Assembly (NCBI GenBank): GCA_045600225.1
Contig: JAZRXL010000055.1
Span: forward strand, 1-64,000
Source of the DNA: UBA1181 sp045600225
GTDB taxonomy: Bacteria; Bacteroidota; Bacteroidia; Bacteroidales; Paludibacteraceae
Length of the DNA stretch: 64,000 nucleotides
Reading direction: 5' to 3'
Part shown: positions 26,330 to 35,901 of the stretch, piece by piece
Layout: each line of letters opens with the position of its first letter
Position numbering within the stretch: position 1 is the first letter of the stretch
Position numbers and translations under genes: made by a program
Notes under the pieces: generated by a model
The model's input: only the letters and a program-made list of their open reading frames with translations
Told to the model about the DNA's origin: nothing
Database searches by the model: none

Positions 26330-29300
26330 TGTTTCTTTCTCTTTTGATAGGCTTCATAAATGATAGGAAGCACGATTAGGTTCAATAATGTGGAAGTAAG
26401 CAATCCTCCTAACACAACGATTGCCATCGGACTCTGAATCTCATTGCCTGGTTGGTCTCCGTTGAATACCAAAGGAATGAGTGCTAGGGCAGAGGTGAGT
26501 GCCGTCATTAGGATTGGGTTGAGACGATCGATAGATCCTTGTAGGATGGTCTCATGTAGTGGAACACCTGCCTCTTGCAATCGTTTGTATTGTGAGATCA
26601 TAAGAATACCATTACGGGTCGCAACACCAAAGAGGGTGATGAATCCGATGATAGATGGTATGCTGACAACACCAGAGGTGATGCGAATAGCATAGACTCC
26701 TCCAATCAGTGCTAGTGGCAAACTGATCAATACGATACAAGCTAGAGAACTATTTTTGAACTCCGAATAAAGAAGAATAAAGATAATGAATAAGGAAACA
26801 ATTAGGGCAATCATCAGTGTGCGTGTGGCACTTTGTGCACTCTCGAATTGTCCTCCATATTCTACCCTGTATCCTTCTGGTAACTGAATCTTTTGCTCGA
26901 TAGTGTTTTTGATATCGTTCACTACACTACCTACATCACGTCCTGATACATTGGCAGAGATGACTAACTTGCGTTGTACATTCTCTCTCATGATAGATCC
27001 TGGTCCGCCAGTCGATACGAATTTAGCTACTTGCTGTAGTGGTACCTTGGTGCCATTGTCTGTGTCGATAAGTGCACTTTTTAGTGCTTCAATATTCTCT
27101 GTATATCGGTCGTTCAGACGAATGATTAGATCATAACTACGTTGACCTTCGTAGATGTCGGCCACCTTTTCTCCTGCAAAAGCTAGTGATATGAAGTGGT
27201 TGAATTCTTCCATCGTGATACCATAGCGAGCTAATGCCTCACGGTCTGCACGAATCTGCAACTGAGGTGTCTCTGTTTGTTGTTCAACCGACAAGTCTAC
27301 CAATCCATCAATGCCTTCGATTGCACTCTTGATTTGGTTGCCTGTCATAAACATACGAGTTAGGTCTGTTCCAAATAGCTTGATGGCTATGTTGGCTTGT
27401 GTGCCCGAAAGAATATGGTCGATACGGTGTCCAAGCGGCTGACCGATTGTGAAGACTACTCCTGGTATGGTGGATAGATGTGCACGCATCTCGTTGAATA
27501 GCTCACTGCGACTCTTACCGTTCAACTCGAAACGAACATCAAGCTCTGCACTGTTGGTGGCTTGTGAGTGCTCGTCTAGTTCTCCACGACCAGTGCGACG
27601 AGCAGTGCTAGTTACCTCTGGTATCTTTAGCAACTCACGTTCCATTACGTTTCCTAGCTCATGATTGACATCCAAAGATACGCCAGGTTTGGCTACTGCT
27701 GTGATGACGGCAGAACCTTCGTTGAAGTCGGGCAAGAAACTCTGACCCATCGTGAGTAGAAGGAGGATGGCACTGACAAGCAATACTCCTGTGGCTACGA
27801 CTGCCGAGCGTTTGTGATTGAGCACAGATGATAATATACGATGATAGATAGAGGAGAGATGACGAGTTGTCCAGCTCTCTTTTTCGTTCTTTTTAAGGTA
27901 ATCTTCTTTGGCTAATAACTGTCGACATAGAAGTGGGGTGACTGTCATTGCTACAATCAACGACATAAAGAGAGATATGATGTAGGCGATGCCCAATGGT
28001 TGTAACATTCGTCCCTCCATCCCAGATAAGAAGAAAAGAGGTATGAAGGCAACCATAATGATAAAGGTCGCATTTAGGATAGAAGAACGAATCTCTGATG
28101 AGGCATCAAATACCACTTCGAAAGAAGAACGTCGCTCCTCCTTGGGTAGCCTATGGTTTTGTTTTAATCGTTTGTAGACATTCTCTACATCAATGATAGC
28201 GTCATCTACTAACGAACCGATAGCGATGCACATTCCTCCGAGGGTCATCGTATTGACATTCAATCCTAATAAATAAAGAATCACCAATGTGCCCAACAAA
28301 GATAGCGGAATCGCTACGATAGAGATCAAGGTGGTACGATAACTATTTAGGAATAAGAATAGTATGATGATAACGAATAATGCACCTTCGATTAGAGCAT
28401 GACCGACGTTCGATACTGAGGTCTCGATAAAGTCTGCTTGTCTGAAGATATGACTATCGATAACGACTCCCTTGGGTAATGATTTTTGAATCTCAACTAA
28501 ATTCTTTTCAATCTTCTCAGTGACATTGAGTGTATTGATATTCGGCTGTTTAGATACCGATAGAATGATGGCAGGGGATGCGTTCTGTGAAGCATATCCT
28601 TGCTTGATAGCACTACCAATTTGAATTGTGGCTATATCACCCAAGCGGATTGGAGAACCGTTGTTCCTTTTGACCAATGTGTTGGCTATCTCTTCTAGGT
28701 CGCAAGTGCGTCCCATTCCTCGTAAGGCAAATTCATTGCCATAGTCGCGAATCACACCACCTGATGAGTTTGCACTGAGGTTACGAGCTGTGGCCTCCAA
28801 CTCATCCATTCGTACATCGTATCTAGCCATCTTGATAGGATCGGCTAAGATCTGATATTGCTTATAATCACCTCCGATGATTGTCACTTGAGATACACCT
28901 CCTGTGGCTAATATGGCTGGTTTTACCACCCATTCTGCTAGAGTGCGTAAGTCCATCATGGATACTGAGTCGGACTGCATTCCGATGAAGAGTATCTCTC
29001 CCATGATACTAGATTGTGGCGCTAATACGGGAGTGATGCCAGTTGGTAGAGATTCGCCTAGAGCGACCATCTTTTCGCTGATGATTTGTCTGGCTTGGAA
29101 GATGTCCATTCCCCAGTTGAACTCAGTCCATACGAAGGAGTATCCATACATGGAGGCAGATCGTACACGACGCACATTGGTTGCTCCGTTCACTGCTGTC
29201 TCGATAGGGAAGGTCACCAGTTGTTCTACCTCTTCAGCAGCCATGCCATTTGCCTCGGTCATAATCACGACTGTAGGGGCTGTCAGATCGGGGAATACAT

Positions 29301-29415
29301 CAATGTCCATGTTTCTGGATGAGTAGATGCCTCCGATGATAAGAAGAACAGCGCCCAGAAGTATGGCCAGACGATTCTTGAGAGAGAAACGTATGATTTG
29401 ATTGATAAAATCCAT
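26326..29415 (-). CDS. CusA/CzcA-type RND heavy-metal efflux permease
   Basis: Protein of 1029 aa with RND architecture: TM1, a large periplasmic loop, TM2-6 (including GALFVIIILFLFLNSYRTTL), a second loop and TM8-12. The N-terminus (MDIDVFPDLTAPTVVIMTEA and MAAEEVEQLVTFPIE) and the VATRNGILMISQYKRL segment place it in the heavy-metal exporter branch. It pumps cations such as Cu+, Zn2+ or Co2+ out using the proton gradient; which metal cannot be read. It is encoded between the adaptor and TolC genes. Confidence 0.95.
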   Translation of the reverse strand: MDFINQIIRFSLKNRLAILLGAVLLIIGGIYSSRNMDIDVFPDLTAPTVVIMTEANGMAAEEVEQLVTFPIETAVNGATNVRRVRSASMYGYSFVWTEFNWGMDIFQARQIISEKMVALGESLPTGITPVLAPQSSIMGEILFIGMQSDSVSMMDLRTLAEWVVKPAILATGGVSQVTIIGGDYKQYQILADPIKMARYDVRMDELEATARNLSANSSGGVIRDYGNEFALRGMGRTCDLEEIANTLVKRNNGSPIRLGDIATIQIGSAIKQGYASQNASPAIILSVSKQPNINTLNVTEKIEKNLVEIQKSLPKGVVIDSHIFRQADFIETSVSNVGHALIEGALFVIIILFLFLNSYRTTLISIVAIPLSLLGTLVILYLLGLNVNTMTLGGMCIAIGSLVDDAIIDVENVYKRLKQNHRLPKEERRSSFEVVFDASSEIRSSILNATFIIMVAFIPLFFLSGMEGRMLQPLGIAYIISLFMSLIVAMTVTPLLCRQLLAKEDYLKKNEKESWTTRHLSSIYHRILSSVLNHKRSAVVATGVLLVSAILLLLTMGQSFLPDFNEGSAVITAVAKPGVSLDVNHELGNVMERELLKIPEVTSTARRTGRGELDEHSQATNSAELDVRFELNGKSRSELFNEMRAHLSTIPGVVFTIGQPLGHRIDHILSGTQANIAIKLFGTDLTRMFMTGNQIKSAIEGIDGLVDLSVEQQTETPQLQIRADREALARYGITMEEFNHFISLAFAGEKVADIYEGQRSYDLIIRLNDRYTENIEALKSALIDTDNGTKVPLQQVAKFVSTGGPGSIMRENVQRKLVISANVSGRDVGSVVNDIKNTIEQKIQLPEGYRVEYGGQFESAQSATRTLMIALIVSLFIIFILLYSEFKNSSLACIVLISLPLALIGGVYAIRITSGVVSIPSIIGFITLFGVATRNGILMISQYKRLQEAGVPLHETILQGSIDRLNPILMTALTSALALIPLVFNGDQPGNEIQSPMAIVVLGGLLTSTLLNLIVLPIIYEAYQKRKKQ

Positions 29416-29429
29416 GCTTTACCTCCTTT

Positions 29430-30944
29430 CTAGTGAACGTGGCCTGAATGAGCGTCTACCGTACCGGCTGCTTGTGTCAAACGTACTAGGGAAGAACCCT
29501 TGCAAACGACTCTTTCGCCTTCGGTTAGACCCGAAAGAATAGCAGTCTGTCTTCCATCGCTCTTGCCCTTTTGTACCTCACGCTTCTCGAATAGCTCTGG
29601 TGTGAGTTGTACATATACGAAGTAGTTTCCCATCTCTTCTACCAATGCTTCATTAGGAATGGTAATCATCTTCTCCGTACTGCTACTTTTGATGTACATT
29701 TCAACAAATGAGCCAGGAATTAGACTCTTGGTGTTTCGCACTTGAAAGACCACTGGAATCAATGGGGTTTTAGGATTGATTGATTTTCCATAAGATAGGA
29801 CCTTTCCGTTTAATTCTCTTAGCGAATAGGTCTTGTCTTCTGATTCGATAAGGAAATTCGCATCGCTGATAGAGGCTAAACTAGGATAGTGGATTGGGTT
29901 GACCTCTGCAACGATTTGCAGATCTTTGTTTTGTGAGATAGAGGCAATGGTTTGGCCAGCCTCGACAAACTCTCCGTTGCGTACTAGCAACTGTGTGATG
30001 AAGCCACTCTTAGGTGCTGTTACCTTCTGACCGTTGTGAGAGAAGTTGTTCTTTACCGATTCATATTGGACTTTGGCAATATCATAGCGGTTCTTCGCTT
30101 GAAGAAGGTCAGACTGACTAACAATCTTTTCCTCTGCAAGAGGAAGTTTACGTTCGTAATCGCTTTTGGCAGCTTCGTACTCGGCTGAAAGCTCTTGAAG
30201 ACGAACCGATAGGTTGTTGTCTGCCATCGAACTATTAATGATGGAGAGCAATGCTTGTCCAGCAGAGACCTGTTTGCCCTCTGTCAGATTATTATCGTAT
30301 GAGACAATGCCCGAAGTCTTTGCGATGATGAGCGCCTCGTCGCCTGCTGAGGGTTGCACGTAACCCATTGTGCGGATGGCAGGACCGAAATGATTCAGTT
30401 CACACACTTCGGTAGAGAAGTTGACGTTCCAGCTCTTCTCTTTCGGGAAAGGTACTGTGTTGTCACCCGTTATCTCTTGTTCCTTGACATATTCGTTAGC
30501 TTCGTGTTCGTCATCAAAGATTACGACGTCGAATTTGGAAAATGTTGTGTTGACGCTGTCCGTATAGGAGAAGAGTAATTGAGCCTCTCCTTGACTTTTG
30601 GGTGCGATTCCACATTTGAAAATGCCCGGTTGCTCCAATTCAACTGGCTGAGTAAGGATAGTGTCCTTGCTAGATATTAGAGAAACGGTAGCACAACCTT
30701 TCTCTATGGGCTTGAAATTGGATAACTGAGTAATGTGTATGGTCAATTGAGAAGGCTCCTCGGTGTTGAAAGGAGTTGCTACTATGAATGTCTCGTATTG
30801 TTTGTCATACGACACAAATTGTAGTGATTCATTATGCTTGTGTCCCTCTTCGTGGTTGTGCCCATGGTTTTCACCTTCGTGATGGTGGCAACCAGTCAAA
30901 GGAAGCAAAAGACAGAATAAGAGTGATGTTTTAAAGTAATTCAT
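29430..30944 (-). CDS. RND efflux periplasmic adaptor with His-rich N-terminus
   Basis: Protein of 504 aa. Lipoprotein signal (LLFCLLLPLTGC, Cys 19) followed at once by a metal-binding-like run (HHHEGENHGHNHEEGHKHN). After an extra N-terminal beta domain (~residues 40-165) comes the membrane-fusion core: a lipoyl-like half, a helical hairpin (SVRLQELSAEYEAAKSDYERK), the second half (VTAPKSGFITQLLVRNGEFV) and beta-barrel domains. The C-terminus also ends in His (VDAHSGHVH). It links permease and TolC; the His segments may capture the exported metal. Confidence 0.93.
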   Translation of the reverse strand: MNYFKTSLLFCLLLPLTGCHHHEGENHGHNHEEGHKHNESLQFVSYDKQYETFIVATPFNTEEPSQLTIHITQLSNFKPIEKGCATVSLISSKDTILTQPVELEQPGIFKCGIAPKSQGEAQLLFSYTDSVNTTFSKFDVVIFDDEHEANEYVKEQEITGDNTVPFPKEKSWNVNFSTEVCELNHFGPAIRTMGYVQPSAGDEALIIAKTSGIVSYDNNLTEGKQVSAGQALLSIINSSMADNNLSVRLQELSAEYEAAKSDYERKLPLAEEKIVSQSDLLQAKNRYDIAKVQYESVKNNFSHNGQKVTAPKSGFITQLLVRNGEFVEAGQTIASISQNKDLQIVAEVNPIHYPSLASISDANFLIESEDKTYSLRELNGKVLSYGKSINPKTPLIPVVFQVRNTKSLIPGSFVEMYIKSSSTEKMITIPNEALVEEMGNYFVYVQLTPELFEKREVQKGKSDGRQTAILSGLTEGERVVCKGSSLVRLTQAAGTVDAHSGHVH

Positions 30945-30980
30945 AAGAAAATCTTGTTGAATGATGAATTATTCACGACG

Positions 30981-31015
30981 CAAAGGTAACAATACGGATG
31001 TGCAACCAAGTTGCA
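30981..31015 (-). promoter_or_regulatory. efflux operon promoter with inverted-repeat operator
   Basis: TACCTTTG on the minus strand (30988-30981) lies 37 nt before the adaptor gene. At 31001-31015, over the -33 position, is a perfect inverted repeat TGCAAC-CAA-GTTGCA. A repressor site there would block the promoter; Fur-type or other metal regulators use similar dyads, but no regulator gene is adjacent. Confidence 0.55.
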
Positions 31016-31095
31016 ATCTTTATGCTACGAATTTGTGTGGATAATGCAAATGGATAACTAAGTTAGAATTGGAATCTAACCACATTTAATGTTAT

Positions 31096-31509
31096 TCAAC
31101 AAGCAGGGGGAGCCCTTAAAGGGTTGTGTTGTTGCAGAATATCCTTCCAAGGCTTCTCCGTATAGGCGTCAGGTTGAATGGCTTCAACGTTCACCTTCAA
31201 TGGATTCAGTAGGGAAGATATGTAGCTTGTGTAATTATTGTTCGAAGTTGCCACTAACCAATAGGAGGAGATATGGGCAGATGTTGAGGTCCATGATTCC
31301 ACTACAGTGCATTGGTCTTCATGTCCGTGTTCTGGAGCATCGCTTTTGTGATGATTACAAAGACCTTCTTCGTGATTGTGCAAGTCATTGTCGTATAAAG
31401 TTCCTATGACAACAAGGGCTTTGTCGTGGTGATGATGAGGCACAATGGCGTGTGTCAGTATCAGAAGACCGACCAGCTGAAATAGTAATATGTATATGCG
31501 ACGCTTCAT
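31096..31509 (-). CDS. His-rich DUF6769-like membrane-anchored protein
   Basis: Protein of 137 aa: N-terminal membrane segment (RIYILLFQLVGLLILTHAIV), then HHHHDK and a second cluster (NHEEGLCNHHKSDAPEHGHEDQC). Its position ahead of a metal-efflux operon and the His/Cys clusters suggest periplasmic metal binding. Start at MKRRIYI (31509); the longer frame overlaps promoter sequence. A TACATTTG box (31526-31519, minus) is only ~10 nt upstream, so the transcript leader would be very short. Confidence 0.7.
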   Translation of the reverse strand: MKRRIYILLFQLVGLLILTHAIVPHHHHDKALVVIGTLYDNDLHNHEEGLCNHHKSDAPEHGHEDQCTVVESWTSTSAHISSYWLVATSNNNYTSYISSLLNPLKVNVEAIQPDAYTEKPWKDILQQHNPLRAPPAC

Positions 31510-31579
31510 ATGTTGTTGCAAATGTAAGAAAATTAGATGAAAAGCAAGATATTCTCTTTCTAATTCTGCCAAAATGTCG

Positions 31580-31587
31580 TATTTTTG
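31580..31587 (+). promoter_or_regulatory. -7 box (TATTTTTG) of the zinc protease gene
   Basis: Match to TAnnTTTG, 71 nt before the start codon at 31659. It lies back to back with the box of the minus-strand DUF6769 gene. Confidence 0.5.
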
Positions 31588-31658
31588 TAGTTGGCAAGGA
31601 TTTTGCACTTTATAAGTTAGATTATAATGTATTATGTGTAACTAAAAACTAAGGAACA

Positions 31659-32333
31659 ATGAATATTTATTGGATTTTATTAATTGGTATATCAATTGCA
31701 AGTTGGGTTGTACAATATGTGTTGAAAAAGCGTTTTGAGAAATATTCTCAAGTTTCTATTTCAATGACAGGAAAGGAAGTGGCAGAGCAGATGTTGCGAG
31801 ATAGTGGCATCACTGATGTGAGGGTAGGCTGTGTAGCAGGTAGTTTGACAGACCACTACAATCCAACAGATAAGACTTTGAATTTGAGTGAAAGTGTATA
31901 TGGTTGTGCCAATATTGCTGCTGCCGCTGTAGCTGCCCACGAGTGTGGACACGCAGTGCAACATGCAAGAGGCTATGCATTCCTACGTATGCGTTCGGCT
32001 ATGGTACCTGCTGTCTCTTTCGCAAGTAAGTGGGTTACTTGGATTATCATGGGAGGTATCTTTTTGATCAATGTATTCCCTCAGCTTTTGGCAATAGGTG
32101 TATGTTTGTTTGCTGTGACTACACTTTTCAGTTTCGTAACATTGCCAGTTGAGATCGATGCCAGTTCTCGTGCATTGGCGTGGTTGAAGAATTCAGGTGT
32201 CAGCGATTTCTCAAATCACAAGATGGCTAAGAAAGCCCTTGCATCAGCTGCTTACACCTATGTGGTTGCCGCATTGAGTTCATTGGCATCATTAATCTAC
32301 TACGCATCTATCTTGATGGGTAGAAGAAACTAA
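31659..32333 (+). CDS. zinc metallopeptidase, YugP family
   Basis: Protein of 224 aa. One N-terminal membrane helix, catalytic HECGH (in AAVAAHECGHAVQHA), two or three C-terminal hydrophobic helices (WVTWIIMGGIFLINVF, LLAIGVCLFAVTTLFSFVTLP) and the downstream acidic site EIDASSRAL. This is the plan of the YugP/DUF2268-neighbouring neutral zinc membrane proteases. The substrate is unknown. The next two genes follow on the same strand with short gaps. Confidence 0.9.
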   Translation: MNIYWILLIGISIASWVVQYVLKKRFEKYSQVSISMTGKEVAEQMLRDSGITDVRVGCVAGSLTDHYNPTDKTLNLSESVYGCANIAAAAVAAHECGHAVQHARGYAFLRMRSAMVPAVSFASKWVTWIIMGGIFLINVFPQLLAIGVCLFAVTTLFSFVTLPVEIDASSRALAWLKNSGVSDFSNHKMAKKALASAAYTYVVAALSSLASLIYYASILMGRRN

Positions 32334-32369
32334 TAAATAATAGAAACAAAAGAGAAATAAGTATATAAA

Positions 32370-32981
32370 ATGGGTTTGTTTGATAAGTTACAAAAGAAAC
32401 AAGATGCAATGCAACAAGAGTTGGTGAACAATGTTCAGGATTACCAATCGTTGTTTAGTGTCTATTTGCAAGCGACTATGGCTGTGAATTTGGGAATTGT
32501 AGATTTCCGTATGTTGCCAGATTTGAAGTTGTTCAAGCAAAAATTCAAGATTCCTACAAAAGGAAGATTGGGAGTGGCAGAGAAGGAGTATGTAAGCCAA
32601 TTGATGATGAACGAGTATGGAGTGACAGAGTCCTTCTTCCAAGAGATTGATGCATCAGCAAAGAAAAGATGCAAAAAATTGCAAGATATGCAAGGATACT
32701 TCGGTATGCTTCAAGCGTTCTTTCAACAGTTGATGAAAGTGTTGGCTTCTGAAATGGGAATGGCTCTTCGCTTGCCTGCTTTCTTTAAAAAGTTAATCAA
32801 GTCATCTACCAAAGATGCAATCCATAAGATTTTGACATCGAACGATTTTAAGGCTGCAGATGCTAGATTGGCTGCTATGGATGTTCGTGCATTGAAAGAG
32901 AAATTAGGTTTCTCTGAGGATTGGATGTTCCAATATGCATATCCGTTTATGATGTTATCGAAAGGTAGTAAAGCAAAATAA
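32370..32981 (+). CDS. conserved helical protein of unknown function
   Basis: Protein of 203 aa, mostly helical and basic, beginning MGLFDKLQKKQDAMQQELV, with no signal or membrane segment. I do not recognise a named family. It is spaced 36 nt after the protease gene and 5 nt before relA, so it is probably cotranscribed with both. Confidence 0.75.
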   Translation: MGLFDKLQKKQDAMQQELVNNVQDYQSLFSVYLQATMAVNLGIVDFRMLPDLKLFKQKFKIPTKGRLGVAEKEYVSQLMMNEYGVTESFFQEIDASAKKRCKKLQDMQGYFGMLQAFFQQLMKVLASEMGMALRLPAFFKKLIKSSTKDAIHKILTSNDFKAADARLAAMDVRALKEKLGFSEDWMFQYAYPFMMLSKGSKAK

Positions 32982-32986
32982 TCCGT

Positions 32987-35146
32987 ATGGAAAACGAGTT
33001 AGTCTTACAGTTCAATAGATTGTTAGAGTCTCCTGATCTGATGTTGACAGAACAGGAGAAGGAGTCGTTGTCTTCTTTGTATCAACCTCTTTTGGAAGAG
33101 ACGGATGAGATGAAGTTGGTGGGTATACATCAGTCTTTAGATGTAGCAACCATCTTGTTGGACGAGGCTAATATCGGTAAGGTTCCTGTGACAAGCATCT
33201 TGGTTTACCAACTAATCAAAGAGGGTGTCCTTGCAATGGCAGATGTGGAAAGCCGCTTTGGAACACAGGTTGCAGGAATTATCACAGGATTGTTCAAATC
33301 CAGTGAACTCTACAAAAAGAATCCATCCGTCGAGTCAGAGAATTTTCGTAAACTATTGCTAACCATCGTGGAGGATATCCGTGTGGTTATTATTCTGATT
33401 TGTGAACAACTCTATTTGATGCGAAACATCCTCAAATTCGATGAGGAGCGTCAGATGCGTATTGCTCAGGAGTCTTCCTATCTCTATGCTCCTTTGGCTC
33501 ACCGCTTGGGATTGTATCGTATAAAATCAGAATTGGAGGATCTCTCTTTAAAGAAGACCAACAATACTATCTACAAAGAGATTGCGATGAAGTTGCACGA
33601 CACAAAGCTTGTTCGTGAGAAATACATTGCTTCTTTTATCGCTCCGTTGAAAGAGGAGTTGGAAAAAGCTGGATTTACCTTCACTATCAAGGGAAGAACC
33701 AAATCCATCTATTCCATTTGGAACAAAATGAGAAAGCAGAATACTGCTTTTGAAAACGTATATGATTTGTTTGCCATCAGAATCATTCTCTCCACTCCGT
33801 TAGAGAAGGAGAAGTCTGATTGTTGGCAAGTCTATTCCTTGGTGACAGACCGCTATCAACCCAATCCAAAGCGCTTGCGCGATTGGCTCTCTATCCCTAA
33901 GTCTAATGGTTATGAATCGTTGCACACAACGGTGATGGGACCAGAAGGGAAATGGGTGGAAGTGCAGATTCGTACTGAGCGTATGGATGAGGTCGCAGAG
34001 AAGGGTTTTGCTGCACACTTCAAATACAAAGGCATAAAGGGAGAGTCTGGTTTCGACTCTTGGTTGGCTAATGTGCGTGAGCTGTTGGAGAACCCTCAGT
34101 CGGACAGTGTGGAGTACATGGACGACTTCAAATTGAGCCTCTACAAAAAGGAGGTGTTTGTCTTCACTCCAAATGGTGATTTGCGTCAGTTGCCACAAGG
34201 TGCTACTTTGTTGGATTTTGCATTCGATATACACTCTAACTTAGGTTGTCATTGTGTGGGAGGAAGAGTTAATGGAAGAAGTGTTCCTATTCGCTCCGAA
34301 CTGTTCAATGGAGATCAAGTGGAGATCATCACGCAACCGAACCAGTCTCCTCATAAGGAGTGGCTCTCTTTCGTAAAGACCTCAAAGGCTAAGACACGCA
34401 TTAAGCAGTTCTTGCGTGAGCAGGAAGCCGTGAATATGGAGGAGGGTAAGGAGTTGTTGAAACGCCGATTGAAGAATTGGAAGTTGACGTATGATGAGAG
34501 TACGGTATTCCGAATGGCAAACAAATGCGGATACAAAGCTATTCAGGACTTCTATCAAGCATTGGCCGAGGATAAGTTGGATATCCAAAAGTTGAAGGAC
34601 CTTTACCTTAATTGCCAAGAGAAGGAGACCTCTCCAGAACCGCAGAAGGGTGTGGAAAACTTTGTTCAGAAAACAGAGTTGGAGTATATCTCTTCGAAAG
34701 AAGATGTGCTGGTTATCGACGACCATTTGAAAGGAATAGATTATTCATTGTCGAAATGTTGTAATCCGATCTATGGAGACGATATCTTCGGATTTGTCTC
34801 TATCCATAATGGAATCAAGATACATCGTACGGATTGTCCGAATGCACCCCAGATGATGTCGCGTTTCGGATATCGTTTCATTAAGGCTAAGTGGGCAGGT
34901 AAATCAGATAAGAAATATGCATGTACCCTTCATGTGATAGGCAATGATGATATTGGTATTGTTGCCAATGTAACTTCTCTCATCCAGAAAGAGACGAATA
35001 TATCATTGCGATCGATATCGGTTGATTCTGTAGACGGATTGTTCCAAGGTAATCTTACGGTTTTGGTGCCAGAGATGAAAGATTTGGAGCGTATCATCAA
35101 TAAGATAATGACCGTTAAGGGCGTAAAGAAGGTAATTAGAAATTAA
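32987..35146 (+). CDS. relA: RelA-type (p)ppGpp synthetase with degenerate HD domain
   Basis: Protein of 719 aa. The N-terminal region has the HD fold layout but lacks the His and His-Asp residues of the hydrolase site (LVYQLIKEG where LLHDxxED is expected). The synthetase domain is intact: GRTKSIYSIWNKM, DLFAIRIIL, PKSNGYESLHTTV and VEVQIRTERMDEVAEKG. TGS (VFVFTPNGDLRQLPQGATLL), zinc-finger-like (CCNPIYGDDIFGF) and C-terminal ACT domains follow. It makes the stringent alarmone but probably cannot degrade it. Cytoplasmic, ribosome-associated by analogy with RelA. Confidence 0.93.
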   Translation: MENELVLQFNRLLESPDLMLTEQEKESLSSLYQPLLEETDEMKLVGIHQSLDVATILLDEANIGKVPVTSILVYQLIKEGVLAMADVESRFGTQVAGIITGLFKSSELYKKNPSVESENFRKLLLTIVEDIRVVIILICEQLYLMRNILKFDEERQMRIAQESSYLYAPLAHRLGLYRIKSELEDLSLKKTNNTIYKEIAMKLHDTKLVREKYIASFIAPLKEELEKAGFTFTIKGRTKSIYSIWNKMRKQNTAFENVYDLFAIRIILSTPLEKEKSDCWQVYSLVTDRYQPNPKRLRDWLSIPKSNGYESLHTTVMGPEGKWVEVQIRTERMDEVAEKGFAAHFKYKGIKGESGFDSWLANVRELLENPQSDSVEYMDDFKLSLYKKEVFVFTPNGDLRQLPQGATLLDFAFDIHSNLGCHCVGGRVNGRSVPIRSELFNGDQVEIITQPNQSPHKEWLSFVKTSKAKTRIKQFLREQEAVNMEEGKELLKRRLKNWKLTYDESTVFRMANKCGYKAIQDFYQALAEDKLDIQKLKDLYLNCQEKETSPEPQKGVENFVQKTELEYISSKEDVLVIDDHLKGIDYSLSKCCNPIYGDDIFGFVSIHNGIKIHRTDCPNAPQMMSRFGYRFIKAKWAGKSDKKYACTLHVIGNDDIGIVANVTSLIQKETNISLRSISVDSVDGLFQGNLTVLVPEMKDLERIINKIMTVKGVKKVIRN

Positions 35147-35173
35147 TCATTGATTAAATAAAGTTTTTATATC

Positions 35174-35779
35174 GTGTTTTCAGGTATCGTAGAAACAACG
35201 GCAAAGGTAGTTGCCATAAGAAAAGAGGAGGAGAATGTACATTTAACAATGGCTTGTCCTTTTGTAGATGAGTTGAAGATTGATCAGAGTGTCGCTCACA
35301 ATGGTGTATGCCTGACGGTTGTTAGCAAGGATAAAGAGACCTATACAGTGACGGCTATTCAAGAAACGTTGAGAAGATCCAACCTTGGTTTGTTGAAGGA
35401 GGGTAGTTTAGTCAACTTGGAAAGAAGCATGGTGATGAATGGTCGTTTGGATGGACACATCGTGCAAGGACATGTGGATCAAGTAGCTCGTTGCATTGAG
35501 AAGAAATCCATGGATGGTAGTTGGTACTTTACTTTCCAATATGAGAGCGATCCTGCAATGGTTAAGAAGGGATACGTGACTGTAGAGAAAGGATCTGTCA
35601 CTGTGAATGGAACCAGCCTAACCGTCTGTGATTCGCAGTTGGACCGTTTCTCTGTGGCTATCATTCCTTATACCTATGAGCATACCAACTTCTGTCAGAT
35701 CGAGGTAGGTAGCGTAGTCAATATTGAATTTGATATCATTGGTAAGTATTTGAGCAGAATGATGTCTGCCAACCTATAA
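35174..35779 (+). CDS. ribE: riboflavin synthase alpha chain
   Basis: Protein of 201 aa with the typical N-terminus MFSGIVETTAKV and two tandem lumazine-binding barrels (SVAHNGVCLTVV; then VTVNGTSLTVC). It joins two 6,7-dimethyl-8-ribityllumazine molecules into riboflavin. The start codon is GTG at 35174: MFSGIVE is the family N-terminus and no ATG is nearby. No FMN riboswitch is seen upstream. Confidence 0.96.
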   Translation: MFSGIVETTAKVVAIRKEEENVHLTMACPFVDELKIDQSVAHNGVCLTVVSKDKETYTVTAIQETLRRSNLGLLKEGSLVNLERSMVMNGRLDGHIVQGHVDQVARCIEKKSMDGSWYFTFQYESDPAMVKKGYVTVEKGSVTVNGTSLTVCDSQLDRFSVAIIPYTYEHTNFCQIEVGSVVNIEFDIIGKYLSRMMSANL

Positions 35780-35814
35780 GGTGATTTATATATGACCGAT
35801 AGATGTTATCCTAA

Positions 35815-35856
35815 GGGGAGCCAGTGGCATTCGTTGCTGTTTGGCTTCTCTTTTTG
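35815..35856 (+). terminator. terminator after ribE
   Basis: Outer stem GGAGCCA / TGGCTTC, internal loop, inner stem GGCA / TGCT around TTCGT, then five Ts. Confidence 0.65.
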
Positions 35857-35901
35857 TTTACAATTTAAAATGGTGTAATCCATAATCCAATTACATTAAT
35901 T

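Noticed and set aside
35793..35879. 28-codon frame after ribE
   Set aside because: It spans the ribE terminator and has no supporting signal.
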